64,000 nucleotides of DNA from Mangifera indica (taxonomy: Eukaryota; Streptophyta; Magnoliopsida; Sapindales; Anacardiaceae): positions 10,176,475 through 10,240,474 of the forward strand of contig NC_058154.1 in the NCBI RefSeq assembly GCF_011075055.1, given 5' to 3'. The notes below the pieces were generated by a model, which was given only the letters and a program-made list of their open reading frames with translations, made no database searches and was not told the origin of the DNA. The position numbers and the translations under genes were made by a program. Below are positions 61,201-64,000 of this stretch, one piece after another. Position 1 is the first letter of the stretch, and the number at the start of each line of letters is the position of its first letter.

Positions 61201-64000
61201 ATGAGAGGGACCCTGAAAATCCATGCTCTCCGCTAAAGAAGATTCATTGCTCGAAGAAGGTGGACTGTTTGTCAAAGAAGAATCAATCCCATTTACTTGC
61301 TGAAGCGTCTCTATAGCCCACAAATCAATTCTGGGCATGAATACTAAGCATGACCCCACACTAGAACATTTCACTGCCACAAAAATACATAAAATGAGAA
61401 TTTTAAACCAATCAAACACGAGCACTATATTTACAGCACATTATTTGATTAGTAGTGAAGCTTTAAGCTTAAACACGTGTAATTTACAAAGAACATACTG
61501 CTTATGCACACATCGGGATTAATTAAAATATCGTACTGAAGGGATTAACTACAATATCCATACTCTTTGCTCAAGCCAAGTTGAAATTTCAGAAAGTATA
61601 CATTGAACAGCAATTAGGATCGAAAAGGCTAATAGCATTAGGTCATAAACATCAACAAATCAAGCAAGTCTGGAAAGGGCAGCAAAGCAAAAGGTAATCT
61701 CTAGCATTCATTCAAATGTAGACCAAAACATCACCTTTATAGATTTTTTCAATTATTTGTTATAAATTTTGAGAAACATTTGCTACTATTGGCAGTAGTT
61801 TTCAAACCTCCCATACATCATATGAACCATAGTAGCTTGATTCTAGAACCAAGGCCTTGAAGAATAAAGGTGATACCACATATATGTCTGTAATATGAGA
61901 ACTCTAGCAAAGTATGAGAACCATGTACATGCAAACCTCAAGTATTGTGTGTAGCGTGTACTTGCTTTAATGATTGCAAACTGAATAAATGCATTTCTCC
62001 GATTATCCTTGTCAGTGCACCCTAACCTAGGTTTATCTGTGGCCTAAAAAAAAATCAGCCACCTCTGACGATTACATATCTTTTTTTTCATTTTTTTTAT
62101 TACTTTAAAAGATTCATAACTACACACAACCGTAACTTAACGTAACCTAGTCCCCACCCTCAGGGACACCCAGAGAGTTAACAATATATTACCCAGTATT
62201 GAAAAATTCTAGAAAAGATTCTTGGTATGAGATCAAAAAAACCCTAGAAAGATTTGATGAGGTAATCACAAGACCAGGAAGAAAACTGTAATCGATCCTC
62301 AAAAAGTAAATAATCTTGAATACCATGTCTCTGAAACACTAAAGCATGATCATCAACAAAACAGCGATAGATAAAACAGAAGTTAAAGAAAGGGAACTAT
62401 ACTTAATAGCCGTGTTAAACCCTGCACCAAATCATCATGTCCTTCTTGACAAATTGTAGCCAAATCAACCTTCTGAATTTCCACATTTCCAACAAAACAA
62501 TGAAGAAGACATGCAGCAAGGTGCCTCTGGCCAGATCTTGGACTTCCAGAGATCAAGATCCGAAATCCAGATTTCTTCTTTGACGCAAAAGATATATTTC
62601 TAAAAAAACTTGTGTGCTTACCGCAACCATGCATTATAGCAGGTTCGTAATTAGCATCGCCATTGCTTGTATCACCAGCACAAGCATCAAAACCAGCAAA
62701 TGTAACCGCTCCAGTTACAACACCGGCCTGTGAGAGACTTCTCTCTACATCCTTTGCTACATCTGCTTCTTGAAGAAAATCATCAACAAACGACCACCAA
62801 TGATCACTTGGAATATTTTTCTTATCCAAAGCTGAAACAATTGAACTTTTAACCATTGTTGCAGCTTTAGTAAGAGGAGAAGGCAGCCACAGCCGCTCAT
62901 CTAGATAAAGTGAAACAAGCAAGGTGGATAATGGTTGCAACAGACAAGGAATTAGGTGGGTGGAAAGAGGAGAGGATACTAAATCATAAGCAGCAATTCC
63001 TGCTTCTCTACGTGAGCATGGTGGCGGGGAACATGACAAAGCTTCCAACCAATCCCTCTCCTCCACGGCAAAGGAAGGAAGAGGAACACGTTTAGCACCA
63101 GAACCTTTATCTGCGGCAGCAGACAATATTTCTTGGAGAGGGAAATTCCTTTTCAAAGCAACAATAGCTGCTTGAGTACAAAGAGCCTGCAAATCTGCAC
63201 CAGCAAAGCCGGTAGTTCTACTGGCAATCCACTTAAGCAATGATCCAGCGATTGGTTTAGGCCACCTTTGTGTGTGAAGTGCAAGAATAGCAGCACGGTC
63301 CTTCATTGATGGCAGCGGAAAATAAATCTCCCTATCAAATCTACCAGGCCTCCTTAATGCTGGATCAATAGCTTCAGGACGATTTGTTGCACCTATCACT
63401 ACCACTGAACCTCGAGATTTTAAACCATCCATTAAAGCAAGCAATGTGGACACAACCGAACTATGAGTCTGATCCTGCTGCCTTGTTCGCTGAGGTGCCA
63501 ATCCATCTATTTCATCAAAGAATATTATAGAAGGCTGACATTTCTCAGCAACTTGAAACAAAAGTCTTAGCTGACGCTCAGCATCACCAACATATTTTCC
63601 TAAGCAATCTGCACCCTTCCGGGCAAAATATGCTATCCGTTTATCACCACGAGCACATGAGCCAATCAATGCCCGTACCACCAGGGTTTTACCTGTTCCA
63701 GGGTAACCATGCAAAAGAATGCCTCTAGGAGGAGTAAGCCCCAGATTATCAAAGAACTCAGGATATAAAAGAGGCAAAATGACAACTTCCTTCATACAAC
63801 GAATGACATCTTGAAGCCCAGCAACAGATTCCCAACCCTCATATAGTTTTCCACCGTCAGAGTCTGGACCACCAATATAGACAGGTGCAATTCTTAACAA
63901 ATCTCGATGGAGTCTCTTGCTCTCACGCTTTAAGAACTCTTCATCCTCGCCACAGTTCTCCAACCATTTTTCTTCCGCTTCAACATCTTTTCGCCAGGCA
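58231..64000 (-). CDS. BRP1: BRP1-like AAA-ATPase, second copy (5' part beyond window)
   Basis: The exons mirror the first copy at a constant offset of 46624: 58231-59416, 59506-60362, 61138-61373 and 62403 to the window end. Exon 3 is entered after the Walker A, Walker B and Arg-finger region and remains open to 64000. The N-terminal acidic region and the PHD finger would lie beyond the window. Every coding exon present reads the same protein as the first copy. With introns also matching base for base, a separate functional paralogue is unlikely; the simplest reading is the same locus assembled twice (allele or overlapping contig). Confidence 0.85.

Larger units (their letters stand above)
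54730..64000. repeat. Near-identical second copy of 8.1-17.4 kb
   Basis: The sequence runs in the same order and orientation as about 8098-17376. The offset is 46632 at the left end and exactly 46624 from about 11.2 kb onward. Between about 57.9 kb and 64.0 kb I saw one difference (A14440 against G61064, in an intron of the BRP1-like gene). Between 54.7 and 57.7 kb there are scattered one-base indels and substitutions. The copy is cut by the window end. Confidence 0.95.

Overview
The window looks like eudicot nuclear DNA. It is very AT-rich between genes, the genes are split by GT-AG introns, and mobile-element debris (hAT, Mutator-like long-TIR elements, LTR fragments, many MITE-like AT-rich repeats) fills the spacers. 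Gene identities rest on recognising translated exons by eye; no database was searched.

Layout. 1-5.2 kb: a two-exon DUF599 membrane-protein gene on the plus strand, an orphan exon, and a DUF3082-type gene on the minus strand whose 5' end is unresolved. 5.3-11.1 kb: a transposon cluster with a decayed hAT element (perfect 8-bp target duplication), a long-TIR Mutator-like element and a probable solo LTR. 11.6-20.5 kb: a six-exon minus-strand gene for an AAA-ATPase with an extended PHD finger, matching Arabidopsis At3g15120 (BRP1). 21-24.9 kb: MITE-like repeats. 24.9-33.7 kb: a six-exon ERI-1-like 3'-5' exonuclease gene (At3g15140/ERL1 type) with two one-base frameshifts; its intron 3 carries a 4.85-kb giant foldback element. 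34.2-38.8 kb: an intact seven-exon SUMO ligase gene, HPY2/MMS21 (At3g15150 type). 38.8-54.2 kb: repeats, an aminotransferase class IV relic, a gag relic and another foldback element. 54230-54729: exactly 500 N. 54.7-64.0 kb: a near-identical second copy of 8.1-17.4 kb.

The order BRP1 - ERL1 - HPY2, all on one strand, matches consecutive Arabidopsis locus numbers (At3g15120, At3g15140, At3g15150), so this is a conserved microsyntenic block. The three genes belong to different pathways (anti-silencing chromatin ATPase, RNA exonuclease, SMC5/6-associated SUMO ligase).

The two main points are these. (1) The last 9.3 kb repeat 8.1-17.4 kb immediately after a fixed-size gap, with only one difference that I saw across the gene part. 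This is most simply a duplicated allele or contig placed in tandem by the assembly, not two genes. (2) The giant palindromic element in the exonuclease intron has roughly 2.2-kb arms. Each arm carries the same unrecognised, decayed reading frame bracketed by clusters of a GGGTTGGCG/CGCCAACCC motif. It is the best candidate here for something undescribed.
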